Part shown: piece after piece, positions 54,301 to 64,000 of the stretch
Numbering within the stretch: the first letter of the stretch is position 1
Layout of the letters: every line of letters begins with the position of its first letter
Assembly: GCA_014529385.2 (NCBI GenBank)
Contig: CM043953.1
Location: 87,134,342 to 87,198,341, forward strand
DNA: 64,000 nucleotides
DNA from: Adiantum capillus-veneris
Taxonomy: Eukaryota > Streptophyta > Polypodiopsida > Polypodiales > Pteridaceae
Reading direction: 5' to 3'
Position numbers and translations under genes: made by a program
Notes under the pieces: generated by a model
What the model was told of the DNA's origin: nothing
What the model saw: the letters and a program-made list of their open reading frames with translations, nothing else
Databases searched by the model: none

Positions 54301-56275
54301 TTCATTTTTACAACGGGAGAAAATATTTTGTTGAAGTCAATACCTTTCTTTTGAGAAAACCTTTAACCACAAGCCTAAACTTATACCTTTTCTCCCCACT
54401 TTCTTCTTCCTTCAGCTTGTACACCAATTTGTTTTGAAGTGCCCACTTACCTTTAGGCAACTCAATCAGATCGCATGTTTGGTTGCAATGTAATGACCCC
54501 ATCTCCAGTTGCATGCTCTTTATCCATCCTACTTTGGATTCATGATGCATAGCTTCGTCATATGAGTCCGGCTCTCTAAAATCTGAGATCAAGAGGTGGT
54601 TGAAGGAAGGAATGAACCTTTCTAGAGGTCTAATTACTCTTGTAGATCTTTGAGGAATAGGTTGAGGCTCCTCATTTGGTTGATGTTGTTTCACATTGTC
54701 ATTGTTTGTAGTCCTTGAGTCTTCACCGTCCTCAAGATCCATGTACTCATCACCTATTTCTTTTGTTTGTTTTCTTTCCAATTAATCATTGTACATATTT
54801 TGTTCATTGATAAATACATCCCTACTTCTAAATATTTTACCATCTTCAGGCTTCCATTGGAGATATCTAAAGCTACCTTCTCCATAGCCAATGAAGAAAC
54901 ACTTTCTGGACTTTTCATTCTTAGGCTTCTATCTATGTGCATGAAAGCCTCATACCCAGACACTTTGAGAAATGAATAATTCATTAGTTTACATGTCCAT
55001 GCCTCCTTTGGAACTCCCCCGTCCAATGCCATTGAGGGTGATCGGTTGATCAAATACACAGATATACTTATTGCTTCCACCCAAAGCTCAAACGGTAAGC
55101 CTGCATGTAGCCGTATGCTTCGTGCTCGTTCCATGATTGTTATGTTCCATTTTGTTGAGGTGTCCTTGGGGTTGTCCTTTGCCTCCAAATGCCATTGCTA
55201 GCACAAAATATTTCAAAATATTGGCTGCAATATTCACCTCCATTGTTGGATCTAAGGCATTTAACCTTCGTACTTACTTCATTCTCCACAAAGGCTTTCC
55301 ACCTTTGAAATATGGAAAACACATTGGATTTATTCTTTATGACATAAACCCATGTTTTTCTAATTGCATGGTCTATGAATGTTACACAGTACAATGAGCC
55401 ACCAAGGGATGGTGTACCTACAAGACCCCAAACATCAGAATGAACAATTCAATTTTTTTATTTTTTCATTCATTTTCCGTTGTTAGGAATTTTACCCTCT
55501 TTTCTTTACCATAAACACAATCTTCACAAAACTCTAAGTACACTTCTTTCAAACCTGGTAAAAGCTTCTTTGATTGAAGGATTTTCATTCCTTTGGAACT
55601 CATATGCCCAAGCCGATAGTGCCACATAGCACTATAGACTTCCGTAGCTATTGCACAAGTTGAAGATTGTGTGATGACAGTACACAAGTAAAGTGTACTG
55701 ACCTTTTCTCCCTGGTAACCACCAAATATCCCTTTGAGATCTTCCACCGTTTGTTTTCAAATGCAATGTTGTGACCTCCATCATCCAATTGTCCTGCAGA
55801 AATCGAATTCTTGTTAAGAGAAGGAACATGCCTAACATCTTTACGCTTCCATTCATTTTTGCTAGCAATTTTGACACAAACTCTACCTTTTCCCGACAAT
55901 TTCACGAGCTTCATCATCTCCCAAGTATGCATGCCCAAAATTACCTTTGGTGTAATCTTGGAAATGTTTCTTATGTGGTGTCGCATGGAATGAAGCCCTG
56001 AAATCTACTATGCAGGAATTAGACACATTTCTAATGACAGATTTAGAGGATCTTGCTCTACTTTACCTGCCACATTGGCCTCTGATGGTGGCTTGTTGTC
56101 TTGAGACTCCGACTCCCTCTTCTTCTTGGACCAGCCATCGTTCTTGACGTGGCCCTTCTTGCAAAAGTTCCAACATTCAAGAACTGACTTTGTGCATGAC
56201 TTGCTCTGTCTTGAGCGATCACAATCCTTTTGGTTTTTGAGCCTCTCCTTCGGCCTTCCTCTTTTTTCCACTAAC
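54301..56275 (-). pseudogene. Copia-3 zinc knuckle, protease, integrase and linker
   Basis: From the 5' side: RGRPKERLKNQKDCDRSRQS, then a degraded knuckle CWNFCKKGHVKNDG (about 56150; second and last Cys positions altered). The protease region (about 56000) has lost its DSG context. Next are KISKGYLVV-type sequence, pre-integrase WHYRLGHMSSKGMKILQSKK (about 55620), integrase VTFIDHAIRKTWVYVIKN and CLRSNNGGEYCSQYFEIF (second Asp now Asn), TPQQNGT, IMERARSIRLHAGLPFELW, and a linker with PIPQRSTRVIRPLERFIP (about 54640). At least five frame breaks. Confidence 0.82.
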
Positions 56276-56280
56276 AGTAC

Positions 56281-56958
56281 AATCGTGATGATTTCGATGT
56301 GAAAAAGAGAACTCAAGAATTTGAGGGACACGCCAATGATAGAGAAGAAGCTAGAGATGGATATGGATTGAGGGTGAAAGCTTGAGGGAGAGAAGGTAGC
56401 TCCAACATTAAGGCATGAGAGTTTACACTGCCAAGAGTGAGGGAGGGGGGTCTTTATATAGGCTGTCAAGGCCAAAATCACAAGCTAAGAATAGAGAAAA
56501 TCAAAGAGAGAAAAGTTTGCACACGTTTGTGGAAGTTTGTTTTTATATATAATGTTTTTTTTTTGTGGACACGATTTCAATGCGCGATTTCAAGTCTCTA
56601 ATTTTAGAAGAACCTTGGCTTCTAGAAAAAGAAGCTCTAAACTTGACTCTTCCTCTCTATTTTCTAAAAATACTTTTTTTTTCTAAAACTACTCCTTCTC
56701 TTCTAAAATTACTCCTCCTTTCCTAAAATTACTCTCCCTTTCCTAAAATTACTCCTTCTTTCTTAAGGTTCAGATCTTATCTTTAGATATTGTCTTGAGA
56801 CTTAGGTTTCCCATATCAACCTATAGTTCGAGAGTCCGATATTCAATCTGATTGTTCCATTACAATTCTCTTTGACTTAATAAAATGAGAACCTTAAACA
56901 TTTTTGCAAAGTAAAGGAAATTGTTTTTATTGAAAAATGCTCGCTACATTACAATATC
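56281..56958 (-). repeat. LTR-like sequence (probable 3' LTR of chromovirus, truncated)
   Basis: On the minus strand this follows the chromovirus pol and a purine-rich AAGTTGGGGATA. It contains a tandem AGTAATTTTAGGAAAGG-type repeat (about 56640-56760), a TATA box (CCTATATAAAGAC, about 56453-56463) and a CT-rich transcript leader ending near 56281, where it joins Copia-3. The leader (56281-56450) matches 63310-63490, supporting a repeated LTR or R-region origin. No second full copy bounds the element, so calling it an LTR is an inference. Confidence 0.5.
56453..56463 (-). promoter_or_regulatory. TATA box in LTR-like sequence
   Basis: Minus strand CCTATATAAAGACCC, about 70-100 bases upstream of a CT-rich leader. 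It is a good plant TATA match. Activity is inferred. Confidence 0.5.
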
Positions 56959-56964
56959 CCCAAC

Positions 56965-58310
56965 TTAGGGATTTGAGATGTCTTCATCTTGAGAAAAAGT
57001 GAGGGTAGTCTTGCTTTTCCCATGTTGCATCTTCTTCAGGATAGTCCTACCATTGAACAAGGTGTTCTCTAAGAACTCTATTTCAAAGAGTCTTCTCTTG
57101 AGACTACAAAATTCTAGAAGGTTGGAGCTCAAAGATTTTTTGAGTAGGCATGACAATTTGTTCATCATTGAGGAGTTGATCATCACTAGGAATATAAGGT
57201 TTAAATAAGCTTACATGAAATACGTCGTGGACTTTGATGTGAGCTCTCAACTTCAACTTGTAAGCTTGGGTTCCTATACACTTGATCCTGTGTACAGATC
57301 ACAATAAGGTGGGCTAAACTTTTTGTACTTTCCAAGTGATAAGGTACTTCTCTTTGGATGAATCCGAAGAAAAACCTTGTCACCTTCTTTGAATCTTCTT
57401 TCGGATCTCTTACTATCCGCATACTTCTTTTGGCAATCTAAGCTGCTTGAATATACTTTTGAATGGTTTTTGTTTGATTTTTGATTTCTTTAAACATCTT
57501 TTTTAGACGCTTCAAGTCTAATGGTAGGGTCAAAAAGTTGACTGGGGAGACAGATTCTTGACCATAGAAGGCACAAAATGGGGTCATACCAATGCTTTGA
57601 TGATGAGAATAATTGTAAGCATATTCCACTAGAGGTAAAAATTGAATCCATCATTTAGGCTCTCTACTGCAATAAGCTCTAAGAATATCTTCAATGACTT
57701 GGTTGACTCGCTCAGTTTGACCATCTGATTGAGGATGGTATGCGGTACTAAAGTTTAATTTTGTTCCAATTTCCTTGAAGAGTGAGGTCCAAAAGTTTGA
57801 AGTAAGCTGCACATCTCGATTGCTTACAATCTATTTGGGAAATCCATGAAATCTAAAAATCTCTTTAACAAATAGTCATGCAATATCGGAGGCGGTAAAG
57901 ATTGTCTTGACTAGTATGAGATGTGCAACCTTTGTGAGTAGGTCAACAACTACCATAAGTGAGTTCTATCCTCCTTGTACCATAAAGTACATAAGTACTT
58001 ATACACTCCCACTTCATTTGAGGAATGTCTAATGGTTGAAGTTTACCTAGAAGTTAAACTCTCTCAGCTTTAATCCTTTGGCATGCCAAGCATTGACGAA
58101 CATAGCGTAAAACATCTGGCTTTTGCCCAGTCCAATAGAGCATTGAGAGTCTTTGCATATCCTCGAAGTTGTGAAGTAGGGCTATGGGCCTCAAATAAGA
58201 TAGCCTTCTTTAAGTTAGGGTCCTTTGGTACACATAACTTATCTCAATAATAGAGACAAGATCCATCATGTGAGAAGTGTAACATTGAAGGCATATTATT
58301 TGAATCCCTA
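56965..58310 (-). pseudogene. Chromovirus integrase with C-terminal chromodomain
   Basis: Minus-strand pieces: the zinc-binding and core remnants (about 58310-57700), TAYHPQSDGQTERVNQVIED (about 57700-57750), 57629-57438 MEYAYNYSHHQSIGMTPFCA, FYGQESVSPVNFL, then 57422-57201 with REVPYHLESTKS in a shifted frame, and VFHVSLFKPYIPSDDQLLND (about 57150-57210). The chromodomain follows at about 57010-57110: REHLVQW then DYPEEDATWE, the V-x-W-x-x-Y/W-x-x-x-x-x-T-W-E pattern of chromoviral integrases, with one stop between Trp and Asp. The chromodomain is thought to target integration to marked chromatin. Confidence 0.75.
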
Positions 58311-58499
58311 TATTGAACAAGGTTAATCTACCTTTGATACCTTGGATCAGATGATGCAACTTCCTTAATCTTTTCAATGATTGGGTTGTTGGGTATAGAT
58401 ATGAGGCTCAGAAAGGGTTTTTGCCTGTGTGAATCTTCAACCATGTTTTCTTTTTTGGGACAATAGATAATGTCAAAGTAAGATTCTTGCAAAAGTTCT

Positions 58500-59975
58500 A
58501 CCCATCACCTTTGTCGCATATTCAAGGTTGCTTGGGTGAAAATCCACTTTAAGCTCTTATGATCGATTATGAGTCAAAAATTCCTTCCAAGAAGTAGTGT
58601 CTCCATAGCTTCAGAGCACAAATGATTGCCAATAGTTCAAGGTCATGGGTGGGGTAGTTCTTCTCATGAATCCTAAGCTTACATGAGGGGAAAGATATTG
58701 GTCTGCCTTCTTGAACTAATACTTGTCCAACTGCTATTCCACTAGCAGCGGTGATGACTTCAAAGGCCTAGTTGAAGTCTAACCTAGCTTTAGGCACGGT
58801 AGTGTAGTTATATACTTCTTAAGTTGGTCAAACCTTTCTTGGTGTAGTGGTTCCCAGCTTTTCTTCACTCCTTTCTTTAGAAGATTATTTCAAGGGTGCA
58901 ACAATTACTGCATAATCCTTTATAAATATTTTATACCATCATGTGATCCCCAAGAATCCTCTAAGATCACTTGAATTTGATGGCTGAGGCCATTAAACAA
59001 TGTCTTGAACTTTAGCAAGGTCCACTGATATTCCTTCATGCGAAACAATAAATCCCAAATACTCAATCCTTGGAGTGAAAATTGAATACTTGATCATGTT
59101 TGCATATATCTTGTGTTCTCAAAGAATATCCAACACCTTTCTTAGGTGGTCTGCATGTTCTTCTTCATCCTTTGAGTAGATTAGAATATCATCAAAAAAC
59201 ACAAGAACAAAGTCATTTAGGTACGGCCTGAAAATATCCCGCATCAATTTGTTGAATGTAGCAGGAGCATTAGTCAGACCAAATGACATTACTATAAACT
59301 CAAAATTTCCTTATGAGGTGTTGAAAGCTGTCTTTGGAATAGCTGATTCCTTTATTCTTATTTGATAATAACCAGATCTTAGATCTATCTTTGAGAAGAC
59401 CTTGGAACCATGTAGTCTGCCAGCAATTCATTGATTCGTGGTATAGGATATCTGTTCTTAATTGTTACCACGTTTAGACCTCTCTAATGAATACAAAGTC
59501 GTAAAGTTCCATCTTTCTTCTTCTGAAAGAGTAATGGTGCTCCCCAACTTGATTTACTTGGTGTAAAAAATCCCTGTTCTAAAAGTTGACGAAGTTGTTC
59601 TTTCAATTCAATGGCCTCTAGTAGTAGCACCATTTTATAAGGTCTCGTTGATCGTGACTCACTTCCTGGAAGAATATCTACCTCATGATCAATCTCTCGA
59701 TTCGGAGGAAGAGAGGTGAGATCTTCAAGAAAGACATTTGAATATTCATGAAGACAAAAGGGTTTTGTAATGCTTGGTTTTGGATCGATCTTGTTCAGCT
59801 TGACCACAATTGTTTGTTGTCTAGCCCCCATACCTTTGAGTAGACGATTAGCTTTAACTAATTGAATCTTTGGAATCCCATTATTTCCATGTACTTCACC
59901 TTGCTTAGCATGACTATCTCTAAAGCTCATACTACCTAGGCCACAATGTATGCTAGAGTGATTCCTAGATACCAA
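58500..59975 (-). pseudogene. Chromovirus reverse transcriptase and RNase H
   Basis: Open minus-strand frame 59975-59484: SLPPNREIDHEVDILPGSES, STRPYKMVLLLEAIELKEQL, WGAPLLFQKKKDGTLRLCI. The rest is broken: [14 protein letters not shown] (about 59250-59290) and [20 protein letters not shown] (about 59160-59215; the FFDD catalytic pair is intact), then RNase H at about 58560-58770 (EKNYPTHDLELLAI, ALKLWRHYF-like residues). More than six stops. Confidence 0.8.
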
Positions 59976-60215
59976 TCCATCCCAAGAATTCCATCATACA
60001 TCCCAACTGGTAGGGTTCTAAAGAAAGCTAAAGAAGCATGTCCTCCTAGTTCAAAGTCAAGGGTTCCCACAAAATATTGTGATACCATGGTTTTCCCATT
60101 AGCCAGTTCTATTGTCATGGGTTTAGCTTTTTTTTTATTCAAGTTCAACTTTCACAAGAATTTTGGGATACAAAAGAATGAGTACTACCACAATCAATGA
60201 CGATGTTAAAAGGTT
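59936..60215 (-). pseudogene. Chromovirus protease
   Basis: Minus strand: FNIVIDCGSTHSF (about 60175-60210, D-C-G in place of D-S-G), then 60148-59936 MTIELANGKTMVSQYFVGTL, FELGGHASLAFFRTLPVGMY, DGILGMDWY. The VIDCGSTHSF plus ILGMDWL-type spacing is the retropepsin of chromoviruses. A frameshift near 60150 separates the two parts. Confidence 0.75.
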
Positions 60216-60219
60216 TACC

Positions 60220-61359
60220 TTGATGGGTGGTTGGTGTTTGAATAATAACATATTGTCTTTGAAATCCAGGGTTGTCAATAGCTACATAAATTCTTTCTCT
60301 CTCTTCTTCTTCACCAAGGGTAGGCTCTCCTATGACTGCATGTGCATGGGCATTCCTACCTTGTCCTCTTCCAAAGGCTATGGCTGCTCTTCATAGCCCT
60401 CTACCTTTTCCACTATTATGTCCAAAAGGACGGTGTCTTTGATCTACTTTAGTTGTTGTTGTTGCTCTATTAGTCAGACGTGGACATCTATTCTGATAGT
60501 GTTCGAACTCTCCACATTCAAAGCATTGAACATCCAAGAGTTAAGGATTTTGAGCATTGGCAGCATAAGCTCTTTGTGGTTGTCTATTATTATTGGGAAG
60601 CATTATTGGACGTCTGGCACCATTAAAACTTTGATTTTGTTTAACTCTCCTTCTTATCCCTTGATCCTTAATTAAGGGCTTAGCTCATAGTAAAGAATCT
60701 TGTCCATAAGCTCTTTGTGGTTGTCCATTATCATTGGGAAGCCTTATTGGACGTCTAGCACCATTAAAACTTTGATTTTGTTCGACTCTCCTTCTAATTC
60801 CTTGCTCCTTAATTAAGGGCTTAGCTCGTAGTAAAGCAACTTGCACAATAGTAGGTTTTATGGCTTCTAATCACGAGTTGATTGGTTCTCTTAAACCTTG
60901 ACAGAAACGGGCTACCTGCTGCTCTATGGTCATTACCAGGGCATAACGCCTAAGCCTTACAAACTTTGAGTAGTACTCTTCCAAGGATAAGTTGTATTAT
61001 TTCAAGCTAAAGGACTCAATCATCTTCAACACTTCCTGGGCAAGAGATAAGTACCTTTCCTTTATTACTTGTTTAATCTCTCTCCAACTTTGGAAGTTCT
61101 CCAATACTCCCATGTCACAGCAATGTTGTTTCCACCATAATTTTGCTTCACTAGAGAGATAAAACATCCCTAGCATTGCTTGGTTTGCATGTGCGGTCTT
61201 TGCAGCCAAGAAGTAGTCATCCATAGCCTCGATCCATACTTTTTCATCCTTCTCAATATCAACACCCTCTCCTTTAAAAGAAGGTGGCTGCATTTGTTTG
61301 AGCAATAACATCTTCTCTTGAATCTCCGTATAGAGAGAATCGTTATGAGGGTTTTCCAT
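60220..61359 (-). pseudogene. Chromovirus gag with in-frame duplication and zinc knuckle
   Basis: Starts at MENPHNDSLYTEIQEKMLLL (61359) and continues WIEAMDDYFLAAKTAHANQA, LGMFYLSSEAKLWWKQHCCD, FQSWREIKQVIKERYLSLAQ: the capsid domain of chromoviral gag. A stop at about 60997 follows IESFSLK. The frame continues EEYYSKFVRLRRYALVMTIE, RFCQGLREPINS, then the duplicated linker, then the knuckle CFECGEFEHYQNRC (60479-60520). The gag-to-protease frame is otherwise nearly continuous, with stops at about 60997, 60872, 60683, 60540 and 60390. Confidence 0.8.
60565..60846 (-). repeat. 141-bp tandem duplication in gag
   Basis: Two adjacent copies: 60565-60705 and 60706-60846, each starting ATAAGCTCTTTGTGGTTGTC on the plus strand and sharing TTATTGGACGTCT, ACCATTAAAACTTTGATTTTG and TTAATTAAGGGCTTAGCTC. 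The period is exactly 47 codons, so the frame is kept. The copies differ at roughly one base in ten to twelve. Confidence 0.92.
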
Positions 61360-61440
61360 TATAGGAGTGATTTGAGGGTTCTCCTGAGTGTACGCATATA
61401 TTAACGTTAATATTCATAATAACTCAAAACACTAAGGTAT

Positions 61441-61720
61441 TTTCCTAGACTTAGACTTATCCAATCCACTAAAGGTTCAACCACAGGACTTTACCAATCA
61501 TGACTTATCCAGTCCATTAAAGCTTAACCATATGAAATAACCAATTCTAACTTATTCAGTCCATAAAAACTCAGTCACATGACTTAACCAATCATGACTT
61601 ACCCAGCCCATCAGAACTCACTCACATGACTTAACCAATCATGACTTTTGTCAATCACACGACTTAACCAGTCATTACTTATTCAATCTACTAAGAATCA
61701 GTCAAATGACTTAACCAATT
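61441..61720. repeat. Minisatellite in chromovirus leader
   Basis: Degenerate tandem units of about 50 bp built on CATGACTTAACCAATCATGA followed by CTTACCCAGCCCATCAGAAC-like sequence, five to six copies. It lies between the primer-binding site and gag, where retroelement packaging signals reside. Confidence 0.85.
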
Positions 61721-61914
61721 ATACGTTTTTTTTGAAGAAAAACAACTCAAATCTTTTTATTCATAAAGACATCAAAATGTCATACAGGTGTCTAGAAAAA
61801 TCTCTCAATGAGAAAATATAATAGAAGTTTCAACAATATCTCTGTGAGTCGAGTAATGGATATAAAAAACCATACACACAAGGAAGCCTCATAGCCAATT
61901 AATTTTTTTAACCA

Positions 61915-61935
61915 AGGCTCTAATACCGATTGTGA
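61915..61935 (-). other. Primer-binding site, chromovirus
   Basis: Minus strand CGGTATTAGAGCCTTGGTT, a variant of TGGTATCAGAGC complementary to initiator-Met tRNA, preceded by CCTCACAAT, a plausible LTR end. Confidence 0.65.
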
Positions 61936-61937
61936 GG

Positions 61938-63128
61938 TCCCCAACCCTGAGAAGATTGGGTGACTGGATAGATGTCTTCCTTTATTCTCCTTTTCCATTG
62001 ACGACACCCTACTCCATTTCCACAAAGTAGAGATAAGAGCAATAGAAGAGAGGAAGTCATCTATCCATCATGTTTCTGGTTATAAGGGTCATACAACACA
62101 AGCCAGGTTGATAAATCAAGGATTCTAATGAAATTTACTTCCAAACATAAAGATAAAATCCTATTGTCATATTTAGAATCCGTAAAAAATGACTTTTACC
62201 CCATGTTTAAGAGGCACATCGCGGCCATCCATAAACCATAAATATAATATGAGACTTAGCCTAAACTAAATAGAAATCTTGTGAAAAGTACCCGACTAAT
62301 CGTGTCCATACCTTCCAAGCCCGCATGTACATTTGCGACTTCTCAACTCTTGGCACAATGAGTTTCTAATTTTGCTTCTCTTAATAAGAGGGAGTGGAGA
62401 GTTTCTCGACTAATCAAGACCACCCATCTTGACTGGAAACCTGAGCCAGCCCCCACTTTCCACCCCACACTTACACGTTTTTGCTTGTTTTCTAATTACT
62501 ACCACATTGTTTTACATATACAACCAATGTTTTTTCCTTAATTCCAGGCACAGGTTCTTTCATTCATGCCTTCAAACATCACCAAAATATTTCTTTCTCA
62601 AACATGGTCTATGAAGACAGTCCTATAATTCAACAAAAATAAATCGTTCAATTATTCTTAAGAGTTTGCCCCTACCCGTGGACTTCCTCTATCTAACCAA
62701 CAGAGCCTTTGTAAAGGGTTTACTTATTTTCTAACTGCAAAATGCATATACTTTCCGAGTCGCAAATCGCAAGGAAACAACCTGCGAACCGCAAGGCATC
62801 CTGCTAACCCCAAGAGACGAAAAGAGAGCTGACAACCTCAACCTATTCTCCGCTAATCGCAAAATCACCTCGCTAACCGGGTGTTCCATCTAGAAACAAG
62901 ATATTCTTTCAGCAATTTTTCTCTTTAAGTGATTTCTCAAACATGACTAACTAGCTTCTAATATCAAACAAAGAGAGTTTATCAAGTAGTAACCATAAAT
63001 CAAACAATTCTTAATCTACTCTATGAGATCATATACTTGTTTCTTGTGATATAATTGCACTTCTTGGACAGTTTCAAGGGATTCCTAGGCCTGAATTATC
63101 GGTCATCATGTATAACGATGCAAAATTA
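61938..63128. other. Probable left-over LTR or flanking DNA of chromovirus
   Basis: Non-coding. By position it should be the 5' LTR of the minus-strand chromovirus. A cluster of short CGCTAAC/CGCAA motifs at about 62757-62885 (for example AATCGCAAGG, AACCGCAAGG, AATCGCAAAA) is the only internal repetition seen. No match with 56281-56958 was found by eye. Confidence 0.4.
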
Positions 63129-63490
63129 TAAATTCACCTGACCAGATTAGCAACACGTTCGACCTCTTGTGGTTGAGGATGGATGGCTTTGACTTCTTTC
63201 ACAGCCAATACCTCCGCTTGAGGTACATTTGGAGTAGTTGATGCCTTCTTAGGAGGTAAAGCGGCATGAGTGTCCTTCGAGCTTCGAGTCACTCGCTTCA
63301 GGGCCATCATATCGTGAAAGAGAAGGGGCACTATGAGAAAGAGAACTCCAGAATTTGAGGGACAACAAGCCGACGATAGGGAAGTTGGAGATGGAGATGG
63401 ATTGAGGGTAAGAGCTTGAGGGAGAGAGGTTAAGGGAGAGAAGGTAACTTCGACGTCAATGCAAGAGAGCTTCTCCTTCCGAGAGTGTGC
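63129..63490 (-). other. CT-rich leader and short ORF, possible first exon or LTR R region
   Basis: Minus strand: the leader 63490-63310 (pyrimidine-rich, CTCTCCCTCAAGCTCTTACC) is shared with 56450-56281. It leads into an ATG at about 63308 and an open frame (MMALKRVTRSSKDTHAALPP, SKDTHAALPPKKASTTPN, VKAIHPQPQEVERVANLV) ending at CTGGTCAG followed by GTGAAT, a splice-donor-like site near 63129. The protein is basic and not recognised. It may be exon 1 of a host gene, or the start of an element whose LTR supplied the shared leader. Confidence 0.4.
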
Positions 63491-64000
63491 ATGTTGAGGC
63501 GGTCCGGGGCGGGCAACAAGAAGAGCGGCCTCTAAACACCCTTCGAGGCTCCCGTGTTGCTCAATTGGGGCTAGGGAAAGCACAATTAGAGACAACAACA
63601 ATCCACAGCCAGAAACCAAACAAGAAAAGGGGCACCACCTAGTTGTAGATGCGAACTAGGACGCACGTGATATCTCCTTGTACTCAAACGCACAAAGAGA
63701 GGGGAATGCAAGATAGCCACACACACCAAACACAAACATTCACCACGCCAGAGAGAGGTAAAGAGCACAAATCAACTTGAGCAACTCAGTCTTAGCCTTA
63801 AAGACTAGATGCACATAAAGCTTGATGAGAAATAGCGAGACAACACAAAACTTGACCTTGTTGCCAATACACAAATTGTCTTAGGGTCACGGGAGCCCTC
63901 TCACCGAGCACCCTCTTACAATTTACCTTTTAGGCAAACAATTCAACAAACCCTCAAACCACCAAGCATGAAATGGCACAACAAACTTCAAGGACAATAT
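63491..64000. other. No recognisable gene at right edge
   Basis: Upstream of the CT-rich leader (minus sense). No TATA box as clear as at 56453, no repeat and no gene seen. Confidence 0.4.

Larger units (their letters stand above)
52264..56275 (-). mobile_element. Copia-3 (minus strand), 5'-truncated relative of Copia-1
   Basis: The 3' LTR (52264-52917) and coding region match Copia-1 domain by domain. The element stops at about 56275 inside gag, just before RGRPKERLKNQK, so the 5' LTR, primer-binding site and most of gag are missing. The sequence beyond is LTR-like DNA of the neighbouring chromovirus. The truncation therefore looks like a deletion or recombination junction rather than the natural end. 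Confidence 0.88.
56281..61937 (-). mobile_element. Chromovirus (Ty3/gypsy with chromodomain), minus strand
   Basis: On the minus strand, in order: diverged Met-type primer-binding site (61915-61935), leader with a minisatellite, gag with one knuckle, protease, RT, RNase H, integrase, C-terminal chromodomain, LTR-like sequence. The order RT, RNase H, integrase marks gypsy; the chromodomain and Met primer site mark chromoviruses. The 5' LTR should begin at 61938 going right but could not be matched to 56281-56958, except for a block at 63310-63490. Many stops: dead. Confidence 0.8.

Overview
The window is nuclear DNA of a land plant with a large, repeat-rich genome. A gymnosperm, a fern or a large-genome angiosperm are all possible; the sequence does not decide. 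Almost everything recognisable is transposable-element DNA: Ty3/gypsy and Ty1/copia LTR retrotransposons nested in one another, one gag-only LTR element, a family of short hAT-like inverted-repeat elements, and a MULE-like transposase remnant. No intact host gene, tRNA or rRNA gene was found. The best candidate for non-TE coding sequence is a degenerate, apparently spliced minus-strand gene near 31.7-34.3 kb.

Layout. 1-1358: decayed gypsy RT fragment, related to the next element. 2153-2429: MITE-1. 3233-31289: an old gypsy element ("outer", about 18.8 kb without its insertion) with ~0.92-kb LTRs, a long leader holding a ~288-bp-period palindromic repeat array, gag, protease, RT/RNase H, an integrase whose zinc-binding domain is duplicated, a second retropepsin-like domain after integrase, a second palindromic array, and a third coiled-coil ORF. 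A younger gypsy element ("inner", 20936-30178, LTRs about 99% alike by eye) of the dual-RNase-H Tat type lies inside that third ORF.

31290-36600: non-coding DNA, a degenerate spliced gene on the minus strand, a 144-bp foldback, and the first half of a MULE-like transposase. 36602-42392: Copia-1 (both LTRs, PBS, gag-pol), which splits the MULE-like gene and itself carries MITE-4. 43177-43430: MITE-2 with a 26-G tract. 44097-52003: a gag-only element with ~450-bp terminal repeats, split by Copia-2 (minus, 45943-~51310), which itself carries MITE-3.

52264-56275: Copia-3 (minus), same family as Copia-1 and truncated at its 5' end. It joins directly to a chromodomain-bearing gypsy chromovirus (minus, about 56281-61937). 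The right end to 64000 holds LTR-like or promoter-like sequence and one unexplained ORF.

The nesting gives a relative order: outer before inner; MULE before Copia-1 before MITE-4; gag-only element before Copia-2 before MITE-3. No element looks fully autonomous now: every pol carries stops, frameshifts or truncations. All identities and divergences quoted are eye estimates.
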